Shown here piece by piece: positions 51,671-60,049 of a DNA stretch of 64,000 nt (position 1 is the first letter of the stretch; every line of letters starts with the position of its first letter). The translations under genes were made by a program, and so were the position numbers. The notes beneath the pieces were generated by a model. That model was not told the DNA's origin and ran no database searches. It was given only the letters and a program-made list of their open reading frames with translations. Origin of the DNA: Microbacterium terregens (GTDB lineage Bacteria > Pseudomonadota > Alphaproteobacteria > Sphingomonadales > Sphingomonadaceae); the NCBI RefSeq assembly GCF_027922045.1, contig NZ_BSEX01000001.1, positions 362,219 through 426,218 of the forward strand. Reading direction: 5' to 3'.

Positions 51671-52582
51671 TCACGCCGCGTCCGCCCCCCGCGCCTCCTC
51701 CACGATCCAGTCGCAGAACCGCTCCAGCGCCGGGTTCTCCACCCCGTCCGGCCGCACCAGATAATAGGCGTCGTCGCTGGTGAGCGGGATCGACAGCGGG
51801 CACACCAGGCTGCCGCTTTCCAGTTCCGGCCCGATCAGGAAGCTCGGCACCAGCGCCGCCCCCGCCCCCGCCGCCGCCGCCTGCGCCAGCATCAGGAAAT
51901 GCTCGAAGCTCGGCCCCGATGGCACCGGCGGCGCCTCCACCCCCGCCACCCGCAGCCACTGGTCCCACGCCCCCCGGCGTGACGTCTGGAACAGCAGCGG
52001 CTTGCCCAGGAAGTCCGCCGCCTCGCGGATCGGGTTCTTCTCCAGCCATGCGGGCGCGCACACCGGGATCGCCGCCTCGCGGAACAGCAGCTCGTGCGCC
52101 ATCCCCGGCCACTCCGGCCGCCCGAAGTCGATCGCGGCGTCGAACCGCTCCTCCACCATCTCCAGCGGATAGGTCCGCGCCGCCAGGTTCACCACCAGCT
52201 CCGGATGGCGCGCGGTCAGCCGCGGCAGCCGCGGTGCCAGCCAGCGCATGCCGAAGCTCGGCAGCGTGGCGATGTCGAGCGTGTTGGTCGGCCGCCCGCC
52301 CGCAACCCGCGCCGTCGCTCGCCGGATGCGCTCCAGCGCCGGCGCGATCTCCGCGGCATAGGCGCGGCCTTGCGCGTTCAGCGTCACCCGTCGCCCCGCC
52401 CGGTCGAACAGCGGCGCCTGCACCCAGTCCTCCAGCAGCGCCACCTGCCGGCTGACCGCGCTCTGGGTCAGCCCCACCGCCTCCCCTGCGCGCGAGAAGC
52501 CCCCCAGCCGCGCCGCCGCCGCGAAGCTATTCAGCGCGGCCATCGGTGGCAGCAAGCGGCGCCCTTCATTCCCATCGCTCAT
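51671..52582 (-). CDS. LysR-family transcriptional regulator
   Basis: 303 residues. The winged helix-turn-helix is at about 14-75 (MAALNSFAAAARLGGFSRAG, then LTQSAVSRQVALLEDW), and the two-lobe periplasmic-binding-like effector domain follows. It belongs to the GcvA-like group. Divergent from the DUF1338-to-astD operon, which it probably activates. Confidence 0.92.
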   Translation of the reverse strand: MSDGNEGRRLLPPMAALNSFAAAARLGGFSRAGEAVGLTQSAVSRQVALLEDWVQAPLFDRAGRRVTLNAQGRAYAAEIAPALERIRRATARVAGGRPTNTLDIATLPSFGMRWLAPRLPRLTARHPELVVNLAARTYPLEMVEERFDAAIDFGRPEWPGMAHELLFREAAIPVCAPAWLEKNPIREAADFLGKPLLFQTSRRGAWDQWLRVAGVEAPPVPSGPSFEHFLMLAQAAAAGAGAALVPSFLIGPELESGSLVCPLSIPLTSDDAYYLVRPDGVENPALERFCDWIVEEARGADAA

Positions 52583-52584
52583 CA

Positions 52585-52601
52585 GCAAATGACTCCTTTG
52601 C
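52585..52601. promoter_or_regulatory. Candidate LysR binding site
   Basis: GCAAA (52585-52589) and TTTGC (52597-52601) form an inverted repeat separated by seven bases, three bases upstream of the lysR start and about 60 bases before the DUF1338 start. The position suits LysR autocontrol and activation of the divergent operon. Confidence 0.4.
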
Positions 52602-52660
52602 GTTTGCGCTAGCACGGCTCCGGCGTAGAGGTGAACGCTTGGCTGGAGCGAGGAACGTTC

Positions 52661-53677
52661 ATGCGCATTGAGAATGATAGCGTGCTGGCGCGGCTGGTCC
52701 GCAACGTGCTGGGCGATCGTACCGAGGCGGCGTTCGACGCCCTCGTAATCCCCGCCGAACTGGCCGAGGTCACCGGCGATCGCGTGCCGCGCGCCGTCTT
52801 CGCCATGGCGCTCGCGACATTGCTGTTCGACGACCTGCTCGCCCGCGTGCCGAGCGGCGCCCGCTATGTCGCCGACCGGCGCGCCGGCGGGCACATCCTG
52901 TTCGACCATGGTGCGCTGCGCACCATCCGCTTCCCGCAAGGCCCGACCGGCGCGCTTCCCGCCGGCCAGGACGCCTTCGCCCGCATCCTCGAGCCGCTCG
53001 GCTATGCGGTCGCCAGCCTCTATCCGCTGCCCGCGCTCAAGATGACCGGCCACGCCTTTTGCCACCGGGACCTGCCCGAGGCGATCCCGCAGTACTTCGT
53101 AAGCGAGTTGCACGTCGAGCGCTTCGACGAAGCCTTTGCCGAGGCGGCCGCCCGCGTGTTCGGCACCTCCATCGATCCGCTCACCCCTGCCGATGTCGCC
53201 GTGCTCGACGGCTTCGCCCGCGATGGCGCGGTCGCCTATGGCGATGCCGAGCCCGCACTCCCGCGCATCGCCGCTGCCTTCGATCGCCAGCACGGGGACG
53301 TCGCCGTCGCGGACTATGAAGCGCTGCTCGCCCAGTCCGGCGAGGCCGCGTGGATCGCGACCGAGGGCAATGCCTTCAACCACGCGACCGACCGCGTCGC
53401 CGATGTCGAGGCGCTGTCCGATACTCTCCGCGACGGCGGCTGGCCGATCAAGGAGCGCGTCGAGATCTCGGCGAGCGGCCGCGTCCGCCAGACCGCCTTC
53501 CGCGCCGATCCCGTCGAGCGCCTGTTCGTCGACGCCGATGGCCAGCAGGTCCGCCGCACCGTGCCGGGCTCCTTCTACGAGTTCATCACCCGTCACGCGA
53601 AGGACGACGGCAGCCTCGACCTCGCCTTCGACAGCGCCAACGCGACCGGCATCTTCGCCATGACCCGGGCCGCATGA
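52661..53677 (+). CDS. DUF1338 protein, HglS-like 2-oxoadipate dioxygenase/decarboxylase family
   Basis: 338 residues from the ATG at 52661, which has GAGCGAGGA upstream; an ATG-like start at 52631 is less likely. Putative iron ligands match HglS: His83 in FDHGALRTIR, His241 in EGNAFNHATDR and Glu307 in GSFYEFITR. Pseudomonas HglS turns 2-oxoadipate into D-2-hydroxyglutarate in lysine breakdown; this copy is shorter (HglS about 460) so the substrate may differ. The next gene could oxidise the product. First gene of the operon, divergent from lysR, overlapping the oxidase gene by four bases. Confidence 0.78.
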   Translation: MRIENDSVLARLVRNVLGDRTEAAFDALVIPAELAEVTGDRVPRAVFAMALATLLFDDLLARVPSGARYVADRRAGGHILFDHGALRTIRFPQGPTGALPAGQDAFARILEPLGYAVASLYPLPALKMTGHAFCHRDLPEAIPQYFVSELHVERFDEAFAEAAARVFGTSIDPLTPADVAVLDGFARDGAVAYGDAEPALPRIAAAFDRQHGDVAVADYEALLAQSGEAAWIATEGNAFNHATDRVADVEALSDTLRDGGWPIKERVEISASGRVRQTAFRADPVERLFVDADGQQVRRTVPGSFYEFITRHAKDDGSLDLAFDSANATGIFAMTRAA

Positions 53678-55098
53678 ACGACGCGCTCACCCGGGCACTT
53701 CGCGACGCGGTCGGCCCCGCCCACCTGCTGACCGACCCGGGCGACCTCGCCGGCTATGCGAGCGACGGCCGCGGCGTCACCGGCCGGCCGCTCGGCGTGG
53801 TGCGTCCGGCCTCTGCGCAGGAGGTCGCGGCCGTGCTGCGCGCCGCCCATGCCGCCGGCGTGCGCGTGGTGCCGCAGGGCGCCCGCACGGGTCTGGTCGC
53901 GGCCGGCATCCCGGGGGCGGACGCGGACCTGCTCGTCCTCAACCTCGATCGGCTCGCCCGCGCCCCCGCGATCGATCCCGTCAACCGCACCGCCGAGGTG
54001 GACGCCGGCGTGCGCCTCTCCGCGCTCAACGCCGCCGCCCTGCCGCATGGCCTGAGCTTCCCGATCGATCTCGGCGCGGACCCGTCGATCGGCGGCATGA
54101 TCGGCGCCAACACCGGCGGCGCGCGGCTGCTGCGCTACGGCGACGTCCGCCGCAACCTGCTCGCGCTCGAGGTAGTGACGTCGGAAGCCGAGCCCCGCGT
54201 ACTCCAGCTCGGCGCGCCCTTGTGGAAGAACAACACCGGCATCGACCTGAAGCAGCTGCTCGTCGGCAGCTCGGGCGCGCTCGGCGTCGTCACCCGCGCC
54301 ACGCTCGCGCTCTCGCCACTCGCCCCTACCCGCGTCACCGCCATGCTCGCGCTCGATCGCGACGAGACCGCCGTCCACCTCCTGCTCGCACTCGAAGCCA
54401 GCTTCGGCACGCTGCTCACCGCGTTCGAAGGCATTTCCGCCCCCGCGCTCGACGCTGCCCTCACCCATGTCCCGCGCCTGCGCGATCCGTTCGCCGGGCA
54501 GCGCCCCGCCTATGCCGTGCTGGTCGAGCTCTCCGCCGGTGCCGCCTTCGACGTCGAGTGGCTGGAGGAGCGCCTCGGCGACACCCTTGCCCCCTGGATG
54601 GAGCGCGGTGCCGTCCTCGACGCGATGCTCGATCGCCGCGACGATCTCTGGGCGATCCGCCATGCCGTGCCGGAGGGGCTGCGCGCCTCGGGCAAGGTCG
54701 TCGCCTGCGACATCGCGCTCCGGCGCGGCGACGTCATGCGCTTCCGCCGTGACGTGGCCGCACGGGTGGAAGCGATCGCGCCCCAGCTGCGCCTCCACGA
54801 CTTCGGCCATGTCGGCGACGGCGGGCTGCACTTCAACCTGGTGTGGCCGCCCGAAGCCGGCCCGTTCGACCCTGCCGTGGCGGAGGCCGCCCGCGCCACC
54901 GTCTTCCGCGCGGTGGTCGGGGAATATGGCGGCAGCTTCAGCGCCGAACACGGCATCGGGCCCTCCAACGCCGTCTGGTACACCGAACTGGTGCCCGAAC
55001 CGGTGCGCAGTCTTTCCGGCGCCGTCCAGCGCCTCCTCGCCCCCGTGCCCGTCGGCCGGGTGGACTTCCAAGATCCCGTTCAAGGAGACAGGGCATGA
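53674..55098 (+). CDS. FAD-linked oxidase, D-2-hydroxyacid (2-hydroxyglutarate) dehydrogenase-like
   Basis: 474 residues of the VAO/GlcD family. The FAD-binding PCMH domain (about 30-215) has RVVPQGARTGLVAAGIPGAD and GADPSIGGMIGANTGGARLL. The C-terminal cap has HDFGHVGDGGLHFNLVWP and SAEHGIGPSN, close to D-2-hydroxyglutarate dehydrogenases, although the usual Lys after EHGIG is Asn. It probably oxidises a D-2-hydroxyacid such as the DUF1338 product to 2-oxoglutarate. It overlaps both neighbours by four bases. Confidence 0.82.
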   Translation: MNDALTRALRDAVGPAHLLTDPGDLAGYASDGRGVTGRPLGVVRPASAQEVAAVLRAAHAAGVRVVPQGARTGLVAAGIPGADADLLVLNLDRLARAPAIDPVNRTAEVDAGVRLSALNAAALPHGLSFPIDLGADPSIGGMIGANTGGARLLRYGDVRRNLLALEVVTSEAEPRVLQLGAPLWKNNTGIDLKQLLVGSSGALGVVTRATLALSPLAPTRVTAMLALDRDETAVHLLLALEASFGTLLTAFEGISAPALDAALTHVPRLRDPFAGQRPAYAVLVELSAGAAFDVEWLEERLGDTLAPWMERGAVLDAMLDRRDDLWAIRHAVPEGLRASGKVVACDIALRRGDVMRFRRDVAARVEAIAPQLRLHDFGHVGDGGLHFNLVWPPEAGPFDPAVAEAARATVFRAVVGEYGGSFSAEHGIGPSNAVWYTELVPEPVRSLSGAVQRLLAPVPVGRVDFQDPVQGDRA

Positions 55099-56291
55099 CC
55101 GACCACCTCATGGGCGTCTATAATCGCGCACCGCTCAGCGTCGCGCGCGGCCAGGGCGCCTGGCTGTGGGATACCGAGGGTCGCCAGTATCTCGACTGCG
55201 TCGCCGGCATCGCCACCAACGCGCTCGGCCATTGCCATCCCAAGCTCGTCGCCGCGCTCACCGAGCAGGCGAACACGCTCTGGCACGTCTCCAACATCTT
55301 TCGCGTGCCCGGCCAGGAAGCGCTCGCCGAGCGGCTGACCGCCGCCACCTTTGCCGACGTGGTGTTCTTCGCCAGCACCGGCACCGAAAGCGTCGAATGC
55401 GCGCTCAAGACCGCGCGCCGCTATCACTATGCCAAGGGCGCGCCGGAGCGGATCGACGTCATCGGCTTTGCCGGCTCCTTCCACGGCCGCACCTATGGCG
55501 CCATCAACGCCGCCGGAAACCCGTCCTACACCGAAGGCTTCGGCCCGCGCCTGCCGGGATATGTCCAGCTCACTCTCGACGACGCGGCGGGCCTGGCCGA
55601 AGCGATCGCCCGCCCCACCACCGCCGCCGTGATCGTGGAGCCCGTGCAGGGCGAAGGCGGCGCCCGCGCGCTCACCGGCGAATGGCTGACCGAGCTGCGC
55701 CGCCAGTGCACCGCCCGCGGCGTGCTGCTCATCTATGACGAGGTGCAGAGCGGCATGGGCCGCACCGGCCGCCTGTTCGCGCACCAGTGGTTCGAGGGCG
55801 CCGAGCCCGACATCATGTGCGTCGCCAAGGCGCTGGGCGGCGGCTATCCCGTCGCTGCCTGCCTCGCCACCGCAGACGCCGCCAGCGGCATGGTCGCCGG
55901 GGTCCACGGCACCACCTTCGGCGGCAGCCCGCTCGCCATGGCCGTGGCGCTCGCCGCATTCGACGAGATTTCCAATCCCGACACCCTCGCCCACGCCCGC
56001 GACGTGGCGGAGGACCTGCGCCGCCAGCTGATCGAGCTCGCCGCCCGCTACCCGGACGTGATCCAGGACGTGCGCGGCAAGGGCCTGCTGATCGGCCTGC
56101 GCATGATCCCCAACAACCGCGAGTTCATGGGGATTGCGCGCGACCACGGCCTGCTGGTCGCCGGCGGCGGCGAGAATTGCGTGCGCCTGCTGCCGCCGCT
56201 CACTCTCAGCCATGAAGAGGCGGCGGAGGCGGTGACCCGGCTCGCGCTCGCCTGCGAGACCGTCCGTGCACAGGTGGCACAGGCGGCCTGA
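55095..56291 (+). CDS. Class III aminotransferase (acetyl/succinylornithine type)
   Basis: 398 residues, fold type I PLP enzyme. Landmarks: LDCVAGIATNALGHCHPKLV, FFASTGTESVECALKTARRY, AAVIVEPVQGEGG, LIYDEVQSGMGRTG and the PLP lysine in CVAKALGGGYPVAA. It is of the ArgD/AstC group that transaminates N-succinylornithine or N-acetylornithine. Its position between the oxidase and astA argues for AstC, but ArgD-like specificity toward other omega-amino acids cannot be excluded. The start overlaps the preceding stop (ATGA). Confidence 0.85.
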   Translation: MTDHLMGVYNRAPLSVARGQGAWLWDTEGRQYLDCVAGIATNALGHCHPKLVAALTEQANTLWHVSNIFRVPGQEALAERLTAATFADVVFFASTGTESVECALKTARRYHYAKGAPERIDVIGFAGSFHGRTYGAINAAGNPSYTEGFGPRLPGYVQLTLDDAAGLAEAIARPTTAAVIVEPVQGEGGARALTGEWLTELRRQCTARGVLLIYDEVQSGMGRTGRLFAHQWFEGAEPDIMCVAKALGGGYPVAACLATADAASGMVAGVHGTTFGGSPLAMAVALAAFDEISNPDTLAHARDVAEDLRRQLIELAARYPDVIQDVRGKGLLIGLRMIPNNREFMGIARDHGLLVAGGGENCVRLLPPLTLSHEEAAEAVTRLALACETVRAQVAQAA

Positions 56292-57295
56292 TGCTGGTGG
56301 TACGACCCGCCGGACCGGCGGATTTGATTGCGTTGAAGGAGCTCGCGGTCCTGTCCGGCCGCGGCTTCACCAGCCTGCCCGAGAATGACGACGTGCTCGC
56401 CGAACGACTGGCGCTGGCGGAAGAGAGCTTCGCCGGCACCGTCGCCCCGGCCGAGGCCTGGTACACGCTGATGCTGGAGGAAAGCGACACGGGCGAGGTG
56501 CTCGGCGTCGCCGGCGTGCGTGCGGCGGTGGGGCTCACCCGCCCGCACTTCTCCTTCCGCATCGTGACCCTCGCGCAATATTCGCCCGCGGCCCGCACCC
56601 GCTTCGATCACCAGGCGCTGGTGCTGGTCAACGAATGCGGCGGCTGGACCGAGGTCGGCTCGCTGTTCGTCCACCCGCGGCTGCGCGGCGACGGCGCCGG
56701 CAGCCTGCTTGCGCGCGCCCGCTACATGCTGATCGGCGCAGAGCCGATCCGCTTCTCGCACACGGTGATGGCGGAGCTGCGCGGCTGGTTCGACGCCGAC
56801 GACACCTCGCCCTTCTGGGAGGGGGTCTCGAGCAAATTCTACCGCCTGCCCTTCGAACAGGCAGACCATATGGTCACCGCCACCGACGGCCAGTTCATCC
56901 TGGACCTGGCGCCTCGCCACCCCATCTATGTCGAGTTGATCGACCGCGCCGCCTCCGACGCCATCGGCCGCGTCCACCGCGACGGCGAAGCGGCGCTGGC
57001 GCTGCTGGAGCGCGAAGGCTTCGAGCGGTCCGGCCTGGTCGACATCTTCGACGGCGGCCCGACCGTCACCTGCGCACGCGACACGCTGGCGACGGTGCGC
57101 AGCGGCCGGACCTGCCGCGTGAAGTTGGGCGACGTCGGCAGCGCACCCGCAGCGCTGCTCTCGACCGCCACGATTGCCGATTTCCGCGCCACCCGCGCGG
57201 CCGCTCGCGTCGATGGCGACACGCTGGCGATCGCCCCTGCCACTGCCGACGCGCTCCGCCTGCGCGAAGGCGACCTGATCCGGATGAGTGCCTGA
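56291..57295 (+). CDS. astA: Arginine N-succinyltransferase
   Basis: 334 residues, full length for single-subunit AstA. It moves a succinyl group from succinyl-CoA to the alpha-amine of arginine, the first step of the AST pathway. Motifs include LVVRPAGPADLIALKELAVL with SGRGFTSLPEND, TEVGSLFVHPRLRGDGAGSL with GARARYMLIG, and AELRGWFDADDTSPFWEGV. The start overlaps the preceding stop (TGATG). Confidence 0.93.
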   Translation: MLVVRPAGPADLIALKELAVLSGRGFTSLPENDDVLAERLALAEESFAGTVAPAEAWYTLMLEESDTGEVLGVAGVRAAVGLTRPHFSFRIVTLAQYSPAARTRFDHQALVLVNECGGWTEVGSLFVHPRLRGDGAGSLLARARYMLIGAEPIRFSHTVMAELRGWFDADDTSPFWEGVSSKFYRLPFEQADHMVTATDGQFILDLAPRHPIYVELIDRAASDAIGRVHRDGEAALALLEREGFERSGLVDIFDGGPTVTCARDTLATVRSGRTCRVKLGDVGSAPAALLSTATIADFRATRAAARVDGDTLAIAPATADALRLREGDLIRMSA

Positions 57296-58695
57296 TGACC
57301 CTGTTCCGCTCGATCGACCCCGCCTCCGGCGCCACCGTCTGGGAAGGCGCCGCCGCCACGCCCGCGGAATGCGAGGCCGCCGTCGCCCGCGCCCGCGCCG
57401 CGCTCCCCGCTTGGCGCAACGCGGCCCTCGAAGACCGCATCGCCGTCGTCCGCCGCTACGCCGAGGTGCTGGAGGCGGGACGCGAGGCGTTCGCCGCCCT
57501 CCTCTCCCGCGAGACCGGCAAGCTGCTGTGGGAAACCCGCGCGGAGGTCGGCTCGATGATCGGCAAGGTCGCCGTCTCCATCGCCGCCCAGGCGGAGCGA
57601 GCGGGTGAACGCGCGAGCGAAACCGCCTTCGGCCGCGCCGTGCTGCGCCACCGCGCCCATGGCGTCATGGCGGTGCTCGGGCCGTACAACTTCCCCGGCC
57701 ACCTTCCCAACGGCCACATCGTCCCCGCGCTGCTCGCCAGCAACACGATCGTGTTCAAGCCGTCGGAGGTCACCCCCGCGGTCGGCGCGCACATGGTCGC
57801 GCTGTGGGAGAAGGCCGGGCTACCAGCCGGCGTCCTCACCTGCGTCCAGGGCGCGCGCGAGACCGGCGAGGCACTGGTCGCCTGTGACATCGACGGGCTC
57901 TTGTTCACCGGCTCGGCCGGGGCCGGCGCCGCGCTCAAGCGCGCGACCATCGACCGCCCGCACCTCATCCTCGCGCTCGAACTCGGCGGCAACAACCCGC
58001 TGATCGTCTGGGACTCGCCCGAGGAAGCCGCCTCGATCATCATCCACTCCGCCTTTGTCACCACTGGCCAGCGCTGCTCCTGCGCCCGCCGACTGATCGT
58101 GCCGCAGGGCGCGATGGGCGACGCCATCGTCGACGCGCTCGACGCGCTCACCGCCCGCATCCGCATCGCCGCCTGGGACGAGGAAGGCGACGCTTTCATG
58201 GGCCCGCTGGTCTCCGCCGCCGCCGCCGCGGGCGCGCACGCCGCGGTCGATCGCCTCGTCGCCACCGGCGCGCGCACGATCCGCCCGTTCGAACGCGTGG
58301 CGGGGCGCAGCGAATCCTTCGTCACCCCCTCGATCCTCGACGTGACCGGCGTCGCCGTGCCCGACAGCGAGGTCTTCGCCCCCGTCCTCCAGGTCACCCG
58401 CGTCGCTGATTTCCAGGCGGCGATCGCAACCGCCAACGCCACCGCCTTCGGCCTCTCCGCCGGCCTCGTCAGCAGCGACCCCGGCCAGTGGCAGGCGTTC
58501 CTCGACGCTTCGCGCGCGGGCATCGTCAACCGCAACCGGCCCACCACCGGCGCTGCCGCCAACATGCCGTTCGGCGGCCTCGGCGCCTCGGGCAACCACC
58601 GCCCCAGCGCCTATTACGCCGCCGACTATTGCGCCTACCCGATCGGCAGCTTCGAAGCGGACACCGTCCAGCCGCTCCCCGTCCCCGGCGCCTGA
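57295..58695 (+). CDS. astD: N-succinylglutamate 5-semialdehyde dehydrogenase
   Basis: 466 residues of the aldehyde dehydrogenase superfamily. Catalytic Cys in GQRCSCARRLIVPQ, catalytic Glu in ILALELGGNNPLIV, NAD binding VLGPYNFPGHLPNGHIVPAL and VFKPSEVTPAVG. PYNFPGHLPNGH and SPEEAASIIIHSAF are AstD-typical. It makes succinylglutamate from succinylglutamic semialdehyde. The start overlaps the astA stop (TGATG). astB and astE do not follow. Confidence 0.93.
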   Translation: MTLFRSIDPASGATVWEGAAATPAECEAAVARARAALPAWRNAALEDRIAVVRRYAEVLEAGREAFAALLSRETGKLLWETRAEVGSMIGKVAVSIAAQAERAGERASETAFGRAVLRHRAHGVMAVLGPYNFPGHLPNGHIVPALLASNTIVFKPSEVTPAVGAHMVALWEKAGLPAGVLTCVQGARETGEALVACDIDGLLFTGSAGAGAALKRATIDRPHLILALELGGNNPLIVWDSPEEAASIIIHSAFVTTGQRCSCARRLIVPQGAMGDAIVDALDALTARIRIAAWDEEGDAFMGPLVSAAAAAGAHAAVDRLVATGARTIRPFERVAGRSESFVTPSILDVTGVAVPDSEVFAPVLQVTRVADFQAAIATANATAFGLSAGLVSSDPGQWQAFLDASRAGIVNRNRPTTGAAANMPFGGLGASGNHRPSAYYAADYCAYPIGSFEADTVQPLPVPGA

Positions 58696-58708
58696 CTCCC
58701 CAGCCTCA

Positions 58709-58736
58709 CGGGCGGTTCGACAAAAGGAACCGCCCG
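58709..58736 (+). other. Hairpin after astD
   Basis: CGGGCGGTTC (58709-58718) and GAACCGCCCG (58727-58736) form a perfect ten-base stem with an eight-base loop, 14 bases after the astD stop. No T-tract follows, but it is the likely 3' end of the operon. Confidence 0.55.
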
Positions 58737-58969
58737 CGACTTGGCATCCCTCGCCTTGCCTGTACGATGCCCGCGACAAGTTCAGGAGCGAATCCGGGCG
58801 CGTACAGGCAAGTTCGTGGAAGTTGAGAACCGATCCCAACATCCACAATAAACAACTTAGTTTCGCATCAGAGTTCCGGCAGCGCCGCTGTTCTTCTCCG
58901 GATGCAACGCTGACCTGTCCTGCCCGGACGAAAGCTTGATCGCACGTCCAAAACAGGGAGAGGGATGCC

Positions 58970-59938
58970 ATGACGACAACAAGGAACACCCGTTGGGCAC
59001 GCGCCATCGGCCGCACGTACCTGCGACCGGCCGTGATGGCGCTCGCCGCCGCCTGCCTGCTCGCGGCGCCGGCCCAGGCGCAGGAGGACCGGATGACCCC
59101 GATCCCCATCCCGGCCCAGCCCGACGCCATCCCGCTCAAGACCGGCCCACTGCCCGGCGACAAGGCCAAGGAATCCTGGCACAGCCAGTACAACAGCGTC
59201 TTCGCCCGCAACGTGACGGAGGCGACGCTCACCCCCTTCCTGCCCGATCCGGCAAAGGCGACCGGTGCTGCCGTGATCGTGACCCCGGGCGGGGGCTTCC
59301 GCACCCTGTCGATGGAGAACGAGGGCTGGGACGTCGCCCGCGCGCTCGCCGCCCAGGGTGTCGCCGCCTTCGTCCTGAAGTATCGCCTGAACCAAACGCC
59401 GGCGGACATGCCCGCCTTCGAACGCTCGATGGCGGAGATGTTCTCGGCCACCGCCGCGCGCCCGCCGCGGCCGAACCCGGCGGACGCGATGGCCGCCCTC
59501 GCCCCGCAGATCGCCGATGCCCGCGCCGCCTTCGCGATGATCCGCCAGCGTGCGCCCGAATGGCGCATCGACCGCGACCGCGTCGGCATGGTCGGCTTTT
59601 CCGCCGGTGCGATGCTCACGCTCGCCACCACGCTTTCGGCGCAGGACACCAAGCCCGCGTTCATCGGCCTCATCTACGGCCCGCTGTCGGAAGTGAGCGT
59701 CCCCGCCGACGCACCGCCGATGTTCGTGGCGCTCGCCGCCGACGATCCCTTCTTCGCCAACAGCGGCTTCGGCCTGATCGAAAGCTGGAGGGCCGCCAAG
59801 CGCCCCGTCGAGTTCCACCTCTATGAACAGGGGGGCCACGGCTTCGGCATGTATCAGAAGAGCACCACCAGCACCGGCTGGTTCTCCGCCTTCTCCAGCT
59901 GGCTCGGCATGCACGGCATGCTCAAGCCGCGCGGCTGA
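58970..59938 (+). CDS. Exported alpha/beta-hydrolase (acetylxylan-esterase-like)
   Basis: 322 residues with a signal peptide (about 1-38, ending APAQAQ). The oxyanion region is VIVTPGGGFRTLSMENEGWD; the nucleophile elbow is VGMVGFSAGAMLT (Ser near 207); the acid Asp is in ALAADDPFFANSG and the His in EQGGHGFGM. The family (dienelactone hydrolase/Axe2-like) deacetylates sugars or cleaves small esters in the periplasm or outside. AGGGAG precedes the ATG. A separate unit closed by a terminator. Confidence 0.85.
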   Translation: MTTTRNTRWARAIGRTYLRPAVMALAAACLLAAPAQAQEDRMTPIPIPAQPDAIPLKTGPLPGDKAKESWHSQYNSVFARNVTEATLTPFLPDPAKATGAAVIVTPGGGFRTLSMENEGWDVARALAAQGVAAFVLKYRLNQTPADMPAFERSMAEMFSATAARPPRPNPADAMAALAPQIADARAAFAMIRQRAPEWRIDRDRVGMVGFSAGAMLTLATTLSAQDTKPAFIGLIYGPLSEVSVPADAPPMFVALAADDPFFANSGFGLIESWRAAKRPVEFHLYEQGGHGFGMYQKSTTSTGWFSAFSSWLGMHGMLKPRG

Positions 59939-59944
59939 TGCCCC

Positions 59945-59983
59945 GCCGGGATCGGAGCGCCCCTCCGGTCCCGGCGCCTTTCT
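59945..59983 (+). terminator. Probable rho-independent terminator after the hydrolase
   Basis: GCCGGGATCGGAG (59945-59957) pairs over 13 bases (one G-U) with CTCCGGTCCCGGC (59963-59975), loop of five, followed by a weak CTTTCT tail. Confidence 0.6.
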
Positions 59984-60049
59984 AGCCTCCTGCAGTGAAC
60001 CGCGCCCGCGCTGAACGGTTGACGCTCGCCAGCCACTGACGAGCCGAAC

